A stretch of DNA of 64,000 nt from Bacillus sp. EB106-08-02-XG196 (lineage in GTDB: Bacteria; Bacillota; Bacilli; Bacillales; Cytobacillaceae): assembly GCF_013396335.1 (NCBI RefSeq), contig NZ_JABWSY010000015.1:62001-126000 (forward strand). Direction: 5' to 3'. Within the stretch, counting starts at the first letter, position 1; every line of letters starts with the position of its first letter. Below are positions 54,261 to 63,660 of this stretch, piece after piece. The position numbers and the translations under genes were made by a program. The notes beneath the pieces were generated by a model. That model saw only the letters and a program-made list of their open reading frames with translations, did no database searches and was not told the origin of the DNA.

Positions 54261-54718
54261 TACCCCTCCGCTTGTTTAATAGACTTCCCCTAAAAAGTCC
54301 ATTAAATTAATTTTCCCGACATCCCCACATCGGTAATACGGTAAAAATGTAAACCCTTCCAAAAACCTCCTCAGCAAAACGTAATATAACCCGTAAGTAA
54401 ATTATACCTAATAAAGCGGCAGTATAATCTGATAATTTTGACAATTATGTTACAATAATTTTCCTGGTCTTTCTTTATCTTTTGCACTGTTAAAACTGAA
54501 TGTTGATTTCACTGTGTTTAGAAAATAAGCGGAGAATTTCCGTTTAAATTGGAAAATATCCATTTTCACCTTAAAAATAAGCGGATTTTTAAAACATCTA
54601 GGAATCTACATTGCTTCCCTATCATTTGGACAGAAGTATTCCTCCGATTTTAATCTCTTCCAGTAAGGAGAAGTCTTATAACTACTAGTTATGACATTCA
54701 AAATCTGTGAAAATAGGA
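54261..54718. repeat. Spacer with AATAAGCGGA-type repeats
   Basis: About 460 bases with no supported gene. Two units of the GCGGA/TTTCCG dispersed repeat (54523-54553 and 54582-54598) match those at 23640-23835. The promoter of the dehydrogenase gene should lie near 54280-54420 on the minus strand. Confidence 0.5.
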
Positions 54719-54751
54719 AAAATCCCTGCCTTTCCTTTAGGCATGGATTTT
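54719..54751 (-). terminator. Terminator of the chitinase gene
   Basis: On the minus strand AAATCCATGCCTAAA gg AAAGGCAGGGATTT is followed by TTCC/TATTTTC. It lies about 25 bases after the chitinase stop. Confidence 0.8.
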
Positions 54752-54775
54752 CAACTTGTTAAATGAGTTTATCGT

Positions 54776-56572
54776 TTATTTCAAATCATTAAATATCTTC
54801 GATAATAACACTCTATTGGGATCCTGGCTAAGCTCCCACATCATCGCACCACCGAGGCTATTCGCCTTGATGAAGGAGGTTTTATATCCGATTGATTCTG
54901 TGTCATCATAGCTGATAAATTGCGAGCCATTGAACAGCCATGGGACTTTGGAATCTGGTTCCCAATATCGAGTGAATCCATTTTTGTTTACATAGTTCGC
55001 TTCTAAATTCGCATAACTCAAGGCTGATCCGCTACCCGTAAAGGATTGGTATAGCCCGTTATTATGATTCGTCACCTGGTTATAGGCTCTGCCGTAGAAG
55101 GGAATCCCCATAATGAGTTTATTCGCGGGCACTCCTTGATTGAGAAATAGGCGACTGGTATCCTGTACACTCCACTCCCAGGAGAAGCCTGATTCGGGAT
55201 CACGGTATAAAGGAGCATTCATCCCTGTTATGCCGTCCCAGGAACCGTGAATATCATACGTCATCAGCTGAATGTAATCCACATACTGGTGAATCAAGTT
55301 CAGTTCTGTATTGGCAGCATAGGAGCTGCCTGCTCCAGCGGCAATGGTTAACAAATACGTTTTCCCATCCTTTGCACTTTGAGCATCCAATGTTTCTCTT
55401 ATTTTTTTCAAAAGAAGCGTAAAATTCTGCTTATCCTCAGGTCGATTAATATTGTCTGCCTCTCCCCCGCCTACTGGATATTCCCAATCCAAATCCACGC
55501 CGTCAAATCCATATTTTAATAGGAATTGCAGGGCGCTTTCAGCAAAGATTGTTCTTGACTGCTCTGTCAGAGCTACATCCGAGAACCTTTCCGACCATGT
55601 CCAGCCGCCAACAGAAATTAATGTCTTTAAATGGGGATATTGCTGTTTCAGCTTGGTTAGTTGATAAAAATTTCCCTTGTAAGGCTGATCAGCCGTATCA
55701 CCTGAAAATGGTTTTTCCACATCGGCCCAGGAGTCCCCTAAGGCAATTTTTCCATCTGAAGAAATGTTGGCAAATGCATAGTTAAGATGGGTAAGGGCAC
55801 TTGCATCAATATCAGCAACTTGGAAATTTGAATATGTCGACCAGCCAGTGAAATATCCGACTTTTTTATAGGCAGCTGGCTCAGGAGTAACTGTATTTTT
55901 CACCAAAACAGTTTTGGAAACCTGCGCCGTTTGATTGGCCGTATCGTAGACAATCACCTTTAACGTTTGACTGCCATCCGGCACCCATGGATCGGTAGCC
56001 CAATTCATACTATATGGCGCTGACGTTCGCGCTCCAATTAAATATCCGCCATTATTGCTGTAAAACTCGACCTTGCTGATTCCTTTATCATCACTTGCAC
56101 TGACAGACAAAGTAACCGTTCCACCTATTGTCTGACCATCACTTGCAATCGGAGAAACCTGAATGCTGCCAACCTGCGGGGGCTGGTCGACGGCCGGTGC
56201 GGATGTGGAAACAGTGATCGTATTACTAGCTGGAGAAATATTTCCACTTGCATCGCGTGCTTTTACAAAGAAACTATAAGAAGTAGATGGACTTAGATTC
56301 CCCGCGGAATAAGAGTTTGTAGTCGTATTTCCGATATAGGTATTATTCCGGTAAACATCGTACTCTTTCACGCCAACATTATCCGTAGAACTCGTCCAAG
56401 TTAATGAAACCGTGGAAGCCGTTATGGCTGCTGCCTTCAAATTCGTTGGTGCAGTAGGCGACGTTCGATCTCTTTTAGCTGCTTCTGTAACAGTGAAATT
56501 ACTTGTAAGGCTGATAAACACTAACAAGAAAACGATAAAGATTTTATAGCCGTTTTGTAATCGTGGTTTCAT
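54776..56572 (-). CDS. Secreted GH18 chitinase with Fn3 and Ig-like modules
   Basis: 598-aa secreted enzyme. Signal peptide about 1-31 (FIVFLLVFISLTSNFTVTEA); Fn3 module about 40-125 (SPTAPTNLKAAAITASTVSL, SSTDNVGVKEYDVYRN); Ig-like module about 135-225 (VTLSVSASDDKGISKVEFYS). The GH18 barrel follows from about 235: KVGYFTGWSTYS, LISVGGWTWSERFSD, FDGVDLDWEYP (catalytic DxxDxDxE near residue 360), LMTYDIHGSWDG and GGAMMWELSQDPN. The domain order is like that of Bacillus chitinase D. It should hydrolyse chitin outside the cell. GGCAGGAATT precedes the ATG, and it stands alone. Confidence 0.94.
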   Translation of the reverse strand: MKPRLQNGYKIFIVFLLVFISLTSNFTVTEAAKRDRTSPTAPTNLKAAAITASTVSLTWTSSTDNVGVKEYDVYRNNTYIGNTTTNSYSAGNLSPSTSYSFFVKARDASGNISPASNTITVSTSAPAVDQPPQVGSIQVSPIASDGQTIGGTVTLSVSASDDKGISKVEFYSNNGGYLIGARTSAPYSMNWATDPWVPDGSQTLKVIVYDTANQTAQVSKTVLVKNTVTPEPAAYKKVGYFTGWSTYSNFQVADIDASALTHLNYAFANISSDGKIALGDSWADVEKPFSGDTADQPYKGNFYQLTKLKQQYPHLKTLISVGGWTWSERFSDVALTEQSRTIFAESALQFLLKYGFDGVDLDWEYPVGGGEADNINRPEDKQNFTLLLKKIRETLDAQSAKDGKTYLLTIAAGAGSSYAANTELNLIHQYVDYIQLMTYDIHGSWDGITGMNAPLYRDPESGFSWEWSVQDTSRLFLNQGVPANKLIMGIPFYGRAYNQVTNHNNGLYQSFTGSGSALSYANLEANYVNKNGFTRYWEPDSKVPWLFNGSQFISYDDTESIGYKTSFIKANSLGGAMMWELSQDPNRVLLSKIFNDLK

Positions 56573-56734
56573 GGCAATTCCTGCCTCTCCTATTAAAATA
56601 GCAAATTATCTATTCTTCATTTTAATAGGAGGACACGGGAATCGTGTACTGGAAAATAGTAGTAAATTTCAGCCTAGTCCCAATTCACTGATTAAAGAGT
56701 CTGTCAACTAGTAATGATTGTCTTTAGGTTGAAT

Positions 56735-57313
56735 TTATTTTTCATCTAAACACCCATTAAATCCCCAGTTCGTCACAAATTTGAACCTGCTCCAAATATT
56801 CAATTTTTGCCTTTTCGCTAGATTTTCCTCCTTCCTGAAGTGTTCCAGGTATCTATAGGGTGGATTTATGATATAAGCCACTCGTGCGTATCCCTCTTTT
56901 AGCAGCGTTCCTTGGACCGATACCCCATTTACATAAACATAGGCTAACAGTCGACCGTAGGTATCTCTTGTGTTTCCCTGTTCAAACTCCAAAGTTATCT
57001 TTCCGCTTTTAACCAGCTCGCTATTTCGTAAGAACGCGTCCTTTGCATAGAGCTGAACACATGATTTTGGATTTTTTGACTCCGGTGTATCAATCAATAA
57101 ATAGCGCACCGTTTCCTTTTTTCCGTTCAAATGGACTTTAATCGTATCTCCGTCAATGATATTGATTAAAGTAATGGGTACGTTACTTACTTGTTCTTCA
57201 GTTACCTGAACGGTGTTCTCTTGTGCTGTATCTTCTATTAGTGATGTTAATGGATAGATTGATATAAAGGCAGCTGCTGCGACTATAGCGATCGATCCTG
57301 TTTGTTTTCTCAT
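56735..57313 (-). CDS. Thermonuclease-like secreted nuclease
   Basis: 192-aa protein of the staphylococcal nuclease (SNase) group, like B. subtilis YncB. The N-terminal membrane segment or signal (SIAIVAAAAFISIYPLTSL) is followed by INIIDGDTIKVHLNGKKETV, RYLLIDTPESKNP (catalytic Arg, Asp), LEFEQGNTRDTYGRLLAYVY (catalytic Glu, Arg) and LLKEGYARVAYI. It probably acts at or outside the membrane and cuts DNA or RNA with Ca2+. ATG 57313 follows GGAGGGGG; 13 upstream codons are not needed. Confidence 0.92.
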   Translation of the reverse strand: MRKQTGSIAIVAAAAFISIYPLTSLIEDTAQENTVQVTEEQVSNVPITLINIIDGDTIKVHLNGKKETVRYLLIDTPESKNPKSCVQLYAKDAFLRNSELVKSGKITLEFEQGNTRDTYGRLLAYVYVNGVSVQGTLLKEGYARVAYIINPPYRYLEHFRKEENLAKRQKLNIWSRFKFVTNWGFNGCLDEK

Positions 57314-57432
57314 GAATATTTCCCCCTCCCCATTCCATTTACTAACTGGCAATCTTTTTTATATCTTCCATTGGTTATATATGGGTTTAGGAAGGAATGG
57401 GACAGGGTGGTTATTAATATTATTGAATAAAT

Positions 57433-57482
57433 AAATGGGACGCGCCCTCTGCCTTTTTATAGAAAGGTAGGTCGCGTCCCAT
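57433..57482 (-). terminator. Terminator of the YpfJ-type metallopeptidase gene
   Basis: AATGGGACGCG ... CGCGTCCCATT with an inner stem, followed on the minus strand by TATTTATTC. It lies 40 bases after the metallopeptidase stop. Confidence 0.8.
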
Positions 57483-57520
57483 TTTCAGAGTTAAAATAGT
57501 TCTAGAAAATCCATTTCGAT

Positions 57521-58357
57521 TTAAAGATTTTCTACATCAAAAGTATTTCCACCTTCAATCGTGCCAGTCTCAAATCCTTTTGTAAACCAGCGTTTCCGCT
57601 GCTTAGAAGTCCCATGGGTAAAGCTATCCGGAACGACATAGCCCTGAGCCTTCCTCTGAATGGTATCATCTCCAACCGCATGTGCAGCATTCATAGCCTC
57701 ATCAAGGTCGCCTTTTTCGAGGTAGCCCTTCCCTTGTGCATGATTCGCCCACACACCTGCCAAGTAGTCTGCCTGTAATTCAAACCGAACTGAAAACTCA
57801 TTAGAACGCCTTTCTTGCGGCGATACTTGTCCTCCAGTATTCAACAGTGTTTGAACATGGTGTCCAACTTCATGGGCGATCACATACGCCATCGCAAAAT
57901 CGCCAGGTGCCTGGAAACGTTGTTTCAGATCCTCATAAAAACCTAAATCAATATAAAGCTTATGGTCACCGGGGCAATAAAACGGTCCAACAGCGGAGCT
58001 AGCTTCTCCACACGCGGACTGGACTCCACCGCTAAACAATACAAGCTTCGGTTCTTCGTAATCCAGTCCCTTTTTCTCAAATTCAGCAGACCAGACATCC
58101 TCTGTATCTGCAAGGACAACGGAAACAAAATCCGCAAGTTCCTCCTCTTGCTGCGTTACATTCATTGGCGGGGGTGGATTGGCGCCATTATTGGCTGGCG
58201 TGTTCCCGATTAGATCCCCTGGGTTTCCTCCAAGCAGGGCAAAAAGTAAAATGACAATCACACTGCCAATTCCGCCACCAATGACGGTTTTGCCGCCCAT
58301 TCCCATTCCTCTTCGATCTTCAACATTTGCACTCTGCCGTCTTCCTTTCCACTTCAT
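57521..58357 (-). CDS. Neutral zinc metallopeptidase (YpfJ/KPN_02809 type)
   Basis: 278-aa membrane-anchored protein. The N-terminal KWKGRRQSANVEDRRGMG and a single membrane segment GGIGSVIVILLFALLGG are followed by the soluble domain with the zinc motif AYVIAHEVGHHVQTLL, ELQADYLAGVWANHA (third ligand Glu), GDDTIQRKAQG and HGTSKQRKRWFTKGF, the last being a strong family mark. No peptidase activity is firmly shown for the family. The start is ATG 58357, six bases after GGGAGG; 59 upstream in-frame codons overlap a dispersed repeat and are not coding. Confidence 0.92.
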   Translation of the reverse strand: MKWKGRRQSANVEDRRGMGMGGKTVIGGGIGSVIVILLFALLGGNPGDLIGNTPANNGANPPPPMNVTQQEEELADFVSVVLADTEDVWSAEFEKKGLDYEEPKLVLFSGGVQSACGEASSAVGPFYCPGDHKLYIDLGFYEDLKQRFQAPGDFAMAYVIAHEVGHHVQTLLNTGGQVSPQERRSNEFSVRFELQADYLAGVWANHAQGKGYLEKGDLDEAMNAAHAVGDDTIQRKAQGYVVPDSFTHGTSKQRKRWFTKGFETGTIEGGNTFDVENL

Positions 58358-58426
58358 GCTTTTACCTCCCCGAAATATAAAGAGTTCCATTATGTTATAC
58401 CCAAATAGAACATGATCTATTTCACG

Positions 58427-58460
58427 TGACCGTGGGGACGGTTCTTTTGGTCCAATTTTA
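58427..58460. repeat. Short copy of the GGGGACGGTT repeat
   Basis: GACCGTGGGGACGGTTCTTTTGGTCCAA matches the first third of the element at 36211-36285 and 44931-44990. No inverted partner is present in this copy. Confidence 0.55.
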
Positions 58461-58535
58461 GAATGGGCATTGTGTAGAGGCCAGGCTGAATGGAAGGGTA
58501 AGAAGTACTTCATACCAGTTAATAAAGTTGTCAAA

Positions 58536-60182
58536 TCAACATTTTAAGTCTGATAATTTTTCTCCCGTAATCATTTCGTATAGGACTGCCGAATTTTCTT
58601 TATCTAATTGAGCATATTTACTTTCAGCATCTATAACAAGTTCTACTTTTTCCTTATTTGGGCTTATCCAAAGCTTATATAACACTGCTTTCGCTTCAAT
58701 GTTAGGATCTTTGTATTGAAATCCAAACCTGTAATCAGGAGGACGTACCATAGACACTTTTGGATTTTCCCAATCAATATCAGATAAAATCTCTTTCACT
58801 TTTTTAACTTGCTCATAATTAATAATTTCTTTAAAGTCCTCATATTGATTTTCATTCCCCATATACTTTTGGACTTCTATCCTTTGTTCCTCATCTTCCT
58901 TTTTAACATGAAGGGTCTGATTCTTTTCCTTCGCTTCTGTTACCCATTTATCAAGTGATAAATAAATAATACCGGCTACGAAACATCCTATACCCAGAAC
59001 CGTAAATAGAACCTGACCAAGATGTTCATCAAGCAAAAATCCGGCAAAAATGGGTCCGAATGCACTGCCAACGATCCACTGAAGACTTGCTGCCCCCATA
59101 TAAGTACCACGTAAATGTTCAGGTGCAATATTGGCTACAAATGTCATTTGTACCGGGGATAAGAGCATTTCCCCTAATGTGTATATTCCATAGATTATGA
59201 TAAGGACTAAAAGGATACTCCAGTAGGAAAAATGGAGCTTTGTAAAAAATATTGGCAGCCACCCTACTGCAAGCAGCCCAAAACCAAATAAAACCGAACC
59301 ATATAGCATGACCTTTCCTAGTTTGCGCTTACTTGCCCATCTCGATATCGCAAATTGGAAGAAAACGACCAGTGCTCCGTTAAATGCCATTAAATAGGGA
59401 TATGGATTTTGGGCATCGGAAAGTGCCGGCAATTGTTGATCAAAATGCAAAGGAAGCATCCCTTCTGTTTGTGAAAATCCCATTGAAATCACAATTCCCG
59501 TAATAATATAGAATAATAAAATTTTATCTTTGACGAGCACCGTAAAAATAGAGGGCAGTTTCTCTACTTCATCCATTTCCTTCGTATCTTTCTTTCGTTC
59601 ACTTTTCGGTAATGTTTCTGAAAGTAAGAGCGCTAAAAAAAGGGAATAAACAAAAACGGATGAAGCAGCAATGATAAAGATGACTGTTTTTGATAAAAAC
59701 ACAATGGAAGCACCAAGCAAAGGACCGATGGCTGCTCCAATATTGTGGCCCATTCTCAGCAAACCATATGCTTCCGTTCTTCCCTCTTCATCTGTCACAT
59801 CAGCGACCATGGCTGATGCCGCAGGATGAAAAAGTGAATTAAACAAGCCGAAAAAACTCGATATCAATAAGAAAGGATAGAAACCATCGAAAAAAATAAA
59901 CCCCAGCATAACCAATCCATTTCCAACCATTGAAACAATCATAATAGGTTTCCTGCCATATTGATCCGCAAGCTTTCCTCCGATTAAAGAACCAAGCACT
60001 CCGGCAATTGGCCCCATCGCCATCACCACACCAACTTGCCAAAAATGATCCACCTTATCACTCATATATAAGGCGAAAAAAGGCATTAACATCATCATCG
60101 CAATACCATTAATCGATTCACCGATGAAACGAATCCAAATATTACGATCCATGTTTCGATAAGCCTGTAAAGTCATTTTCAA
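58536..60182 (-). CDS. MFS transporter with a soluble C-terminal domain
   Basis: 548-aa membrane protein. Twelve helices fill the first 420 or so residues; motif A is in GGKLADQYGRKPIMIV, and FHPAASAMVADVTDEEGRTE and LRMGHNIGAAIGPLLGA are typical of YttB/YceJ-type MFS exporters. A hydrophilic tail of about 110 residues follows (EIINYEQVKKVKEILSDID, SMVRPPDYRFGFQYKD, KVELVIDAESKYAQLD). This tail resembles stand-alone Bacillus lipoprotein domains, but I cannot name it. The start is given as TTG 60182 with GAGGA upstream; ATG 60209 and ATG 60176 are alternatives. The substrate is unknown. Confidence 0.88.
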   Translation of the reverse strand: MKMTLQAYRNMDRNIWIRFIGESINGIAMMMLMPFFALYMSDKVDHFWQVGVVMAMGPIAGVLGSLIGGKLADQYGRKPIMIVSMVGNGLVMLGFIFFDGFYPFLLISSFFGLFNSLFHPAASAMVADVTDEEGRTEAYGLLRMGHNIGAAIGPLLGASIVFLSKTVIFIIAASSVFVYSLFLALLLSETLPKSERKKDTKEMDEVEKLPSIFTVLVKDKILLFYIITGIVISMGFSQTEGMLPLHFDQQLPALSDAQNPYPYLMAFNGALVVFFQFAISRWASKRKLGKVMLYGSVLFGFGLLAVGWLPIFFTKLHFSYWSILLVLIIIYGIYTLGEMLLSPVQMTFVANIAPEHLRGTYMGAASLQWIVGSAFGPIFAGFLLDEHLGQVLFTVLGIGCFVAGIIYLSLDKWVTEAKEKNQTLHVKKEDEEQRIEVQKYMGNENQYEDFKEIINYEQVKKVKEILSDIDWENPKVSMVRPPDYRFGFQYKDPNIEAKAVLYKLWISPNKEKVELVIDAESKYAQLDKENSAVLYEMITGEKLSDLKC

Positions 60183-60489
60183 TTCTTTTTCCTCATTTCT
60201 ATCTGACATCCATTTTGGCAGTCTTAAATTTTCAAAACATTAGAAAAGCACAATCGCACTAGTCTCTTTTAAGAAATAATCGGCGAATGCACGCCATTTT
60301 AGCATGTATGTAAAGAAATTCCTATAAAAAATTAATAATTTTTAAGTTCCTTGACCAAGTAATTCCACATCTAAAGCGTGCTTCCTAATCATGAAGTGAG
60401 TAAAACTACTGCAACTGGGCAGTATATGTTTAGGTAAATTTACATTCATATTTAGCATATTGGCTATTATTCAATGAGGAAGTGAATAG

Positions 60490-60786
60490 ATGAATAACGG
60501 TAACGAAAGAAATAACTTTGGTGAAAATGTAGAAGAGATTGACAACAACCAAGCTGATCGTACTGCTAATGTAGGTACCAGTGACTTTGGTGAAACAACA
60601 GGAACTTTAACTGATGCCGTTTCGGGTGCTATGATAGGTGCTCCATTTGGACTTGTTGGTACTGTTATAGGCGGTGTTGCAGGCGGTGTTATTGGTAATC
60701 TGATGGTGGAGTCAACTGAAACTGGTAACAATATAGATTCAAATAATCGTGATGTAAAAAGTAATACTAGCTCTAAAAATATGTAG
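60490..60786 (+). CDS. Small glycine-zipper protein
   Basis: 98-aa protein with a polar Asn-rich start (NNGNERNNFGENVEEIDNNQ), a glycine-zipper membrane stretch AVSGAMIGAPFGLVGTVIGG and VAGGVIGNLM, and a polar Asn/Ser tail. Such stretches insert into or associate with membranes; similar small proteins occur in Bacillus general-stress or spore sets, but I do not recognise this one. The ribosome binding site GAGGAAGTG is good, and a terminator follows within 25 bases, so it is a real single gene. Confidence 0.75.
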   Translation: MNNGNERNNFGENVEEIDNNQADRTANVGTSDFGETTGTLTDAVSGAMIGAPFGLVGTVIGGVAGGVIGNLMVESTETGNNIDSNNRDVKSNTSSKNM

Positions 60787-60806
60787 ATATGTTTCATTTT
60801 GTATAA

Positions 60807-60833
60807 TTGGACTGCTATTACAGCAGTCCTTTT
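60807..60833 (+). terminator. Terminator of the glycine-zipper gene
   Basis: GGACTGC tatta GCAGTCC-type stem (GGACTGCTATTACAGCAGTCC) followed by TTTTATT on the plus strand. Confidence 0.85.
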
Positions 60834-60867
60834 ATTCATTTCAATCCAAATTTACTCCCTACCCAAT

Positions 60868-61389
60868 TTATTCTGTCCATTTTTTTATTAACTTTTGATA
60901 TTTATTATGTCCATCTGTTAAACCAACAAGTTCAAACGCATTGTTCTTATAAAAGTTATTTAGCTTTTTATTTCCAGCCACACAATCTAATTTTAGATAC
61001 TCTGTTCCACCTACGTTGTTCTGGACCCAATCCAGGATACTTTTCCCCATCCCTCTTTTCATATATGAAGAGGTAACAGCAAGTCTATGTAAATATACCG
61101 ATTTAGAGGCGGGATCGTCACCCCAAATATTCCTATCCCATTCACTTTGTTTAGATAAAAGCGTAAATGTTGCCACGATTTCGTTATCTTTCATAACAAT
61201 ATACGTTTTTTCATTAAATATGTCCTGTTTAATCTCTTCATCTTGGTTACCTTCTAATAGAAACCTCCACTGGTTTATCTCATTATCCTTGATCCACTGT
61301 GCTGTCTGTTTTAACAGTTTAATAATTTTGCTGCCCTCTTCATTCGCAGCCAATCTAATAGTAAAACCCTCACCATAATTCAAGTTCAT
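60868..61389 (-). CDS. GNAT family N-acetyltransferase
   Basis: 173-aa acetyltransferase. The acetyl-CoA loop is in VYLHRLAVTSSYMKRGMGKS, preceded by TYIVMKDNEIVATFTLL and followed by LKLDCVAGNKKLNNFYKNNA and FELVGL; these are the GNAT motifs in order. The start is ATG 61389 after GAGGAGGAAA. The frame is open upstream for another 44 codons, and those encode the displaced C-terminus of the GyrI-like gene, so a fused product is possible if translation enters from there. The substrate is unknown. Confidence 0.88.
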   Translation of the reverse strand: MNLNYGEGFTIRLAANEEGSKIIKLLKQTAQWIKDNEINQWRFLLEGNQDEEIKQDIFNEKTYIVMKDNEIVATFTLLSKQSEWDRNIWGDDPASKSVYLHRLAVTSSYMKRGMGKSILDWVQNNVGGTEYLKLDCVAGNKKLNNFYKNNAFELVGLTDGHNKYQKLIKKWTE

Positions 61390-61853
61390 TTTTTCCTCCT
61401 CATTGATTTTAGCTTGAATTGGTAAATAAATCTGTACCTCTTCAACACCATTACCGATAGGATGATAGGTCTCGATAATATAAGAATCGGGATCTCTTTG
61501 ATAACCTGGTTCTCTGCCCAATTCAATAAATTTAAATGAAGTTCTCCCACATTTGATATATCCCCTCTAGTAGTTACGTAACTTTTATTTGTCTCAATAT
61601 AATCCATTCCTGATGGTACTTCATTTATTTTCTCATTCACAATCAACCCTGCATAAAAATGACCTATCAAATGTTCCTCATCCTTTTTAGGTTCAAATAA
61701 TGCAATTTCGGTCTCGGTTGAATTTACGATTTCCTTTCTTCGACTTATAAGTTGCTTTGAAAGCAGGGGTACTATATGACCAAAGTTAACAAACTCCCCA
61801 CTACCTTTTAAGCCAACAAGCTTAAATTCTTTTTTCACCATTATACATGACAT
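61386..61853 (-). pseudogene. GyrI-like effector-binding protein with a frameshift
   Basis: The frame starts MVKKEFKLVGLKGSGEF and continues through FYAGLIVNEKINEVPSGMDY, which is the GyrI/AraC-type ligand-binding fold (like B. subtilis YobU). Up to HLNLLNWAE (about 61520) it fits the family; afterwards this frame loses similarity (VIKEIPILILSRPIILS), while the neighbouring frame reads REPGYQRDPDSYIIETYHPI then GNGVEEVQIYLPI, the expected GyrI C-terminus. One missing base near 61510-61520 explains this (GCAGAGAA for GCAAGAGAA). The correct C-terminal frame has no stop and runs straight into the GNAT gene. Confidence 0.7.
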
Positions 61854-61907
61854 ATTAACCTCTCCAATTCAAAAAAATAATCTATCATATTCTATTTTTT
61901 ATTTATT

Positions 61908-61948
61908 CAATAAAAAAACCTTACTTCCTGCATTGGAGTAAGGTTTTC
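61908..61948. terminator. Hairpin terminator
   Basis: AACCTTACT cctgcattgg AGTAAGGTT with a run of A on the left (T run on the minus strand). It lies upstream of the GyrI-like gene; in this position it would end transcripts coming from the right on the minus strand. Confidence 0.6.
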
Positions 61949-62073
61949 TGTGGCTATGGTTGACCAGGATGACCATGGTCAGATTCACAATACTGTCACA
62001 ACATCTAACAAATCACCCTGTCCTTTTGCACCCTATTTCCATATATAGAGGGTAGAAAAGGTGGTGCATTTTT

Positions 62074-62925
62074 TTGAATTTGAAATCTGGCAGAATTGAA
62101 GGGTTTGAAGAGTATTCCCAGTTTAAAAGTGTGAAAGAGTTTAACACACATGTGGAGATGTGGTTAGCGGTGAAGAAGCATGAGTTCTCGAAGGGTGAGC
62201 TTGTCGGATTAAAACGTCTGCTTCGTTTTTCTGCAAAAGTTCCTGGGGTTTGTAATGCAAAGATTGGGACTCTGTTAAAAGCAATTAATGAAGAATATCA
62301 AGGGAACGGAATCTCCCGCTCTACTTTTAAACGGATGATCATCAAAGCGAAGGATTTAGGAATCCTCACGATCTATGAAACAGAACGAAAAAATGGTTCA
62401 CAGTCTTCAAACCTTTATAGCTTTAATCGTTTCCCACAATGTGAACCACCCAAGGCGAAAAAATTGGACCAGCCTATAGAAACTAATAATCTTTTAAAAA
62501 CTAATAAACAAAAGAATAATAAACGTAACGAAGCGCCGATTGAACTCGATCACACTTTTGTTAGTGATAAAGTTCCTCAAGCTTTTGTTCAATCTGTAAA
62601 ATACTTCTTTTCTGATTCGAAAACGATTGAAGAATACTGGCATATGGTCCAAATCGCTACTTTTCGATTTGAATATGATCAAAATACAGATACATTCTTA
62701 GTATCGCGATTCAGTCCTTTAAGCAGCTGATCTGTAAACTGAAATCTACCAAGCAGGTAGTAAAACCGATTGCCTTCTTTTATGGTATTTTAACCAACAA
62801 AATAAAAGAATTCTATCTCTAACAATTGTTTGAAAATCAATGTGCGAGTATGCCGTTTCGTTATTTGCCCAGTACAGGAGAAGTCATGTACTTGATTGGC
62901 TATACAGTGAATCATGAGTATCCCT
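62074..62925 (+). pseudogene. Broken winged-helix/replication-type protein gene
   Basis: From TTG 62074 (AAGGTGGTG upstream) the frame encodes NLKSGRIEGFEEYSQFKSVK, then FSKGELVGLKRLLRFSAKVP and GISRSTFKRMIIKAKDLGIL, a helix-turn-helix layout like Bacillus phage/plasmid-type cytosolic proteins. It stops at 62728. In another frame the protein goes on as IQSFKQLICKLKSTKQVVKP, AFFYGILTNKIKEFYL, a TAA (62820), then QLFENQCASMPFRYL. One lost base near 62710 and one nonsense codon therefore break the gene. The shortened first part (218 aa) may still be made. The function is not known. Confidence 0.65.
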
Positions 62926-63660
62926 AGCATAAAGCTAGGGGTTTGAAAGAATAATCTTAAAAAGCACTATTGCAACCAAAAGTCCTGATAATACAACAAG
63001 CCGAAGCTATCAGCTTCCGTGATTATTTTTCATGATGATTACTTTCTGTGGACCTTAAAGGAATTGTTTTCATTCGAGTCCTTCAAAGGCATTCCTTAAA
63101 CGTTTTCTTACACATTAAAGACGCCATATACATCTGCCTGAATATGAACTTTTAAACAGTTAATTTTGTTGTAAGCTATAGTCTTCGATATCAGTAAAAA
63201 TATGGTTTGATTTTCTTCCACGAATTTTGAAATGGAATCATGATTCAAGAAACTAGACTTATTGGAGTAGCTTTCATCCTTATTAATAACTTGAACAGCT
63301 TTTCGCTCGGCTTGTATCGAATCATTAAAAAAAAAGAGAGTTGGTTATGTGAATAGACCCAATACTTATATTCAAAAGAGGGTAATTATGATTAATTTTA
63401 GACAATACCATACTCTCGTACCTTTTACTCCGCTTTTAGGATCATCATTGTCCCTATTGTACGTCTCAAGGATTTTCAATCTCTTAGAATAAACAAAGGT
63501 GAGACATGCTTTCCTTATTCTTGATTATACTAGTGCTCCAATTACTAAAAGTGAACAAACTCCTCAGTTGTCCACTCATCTTGGAGTGTCTCTGCCAGTA
63601 AGTTAATTTATTATTAAAAACGATGCAAAAATTATTTTCATTCATTTATTTTTTCTTTTT
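62926..63660. other. Non-coding stretch with small hairpins
   Basis: About 735 bases without a supported gene. CCCTAGCATAAAGCTAGGGG at 62922-62941 is a small hairpin like those at the ends of IS200/IS605 elements. GAAGC tatca GCTTC (63002-63018) is another. No transposase is found. The promoter-like sequence for a minus-strand gene is not expected here, because the MFS gene ends at 63661. Confidence 0.4.

Noticed and set aside
54261..54775. Possible CRISPR-like array from the repeated AATAAGCGGA units (also at 23.6 kb)
   Set aside because: Units are irregularly spaced, diverged and inverted, with no constant repeat-spacer length and no cas genes.
57521..58534. Longer N-terminus for the YpfJ-type peptidase
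   Set aside because: The extra 59 codons lie over a dispersed repeat, while GGGAGG marks the ATG at 58357.
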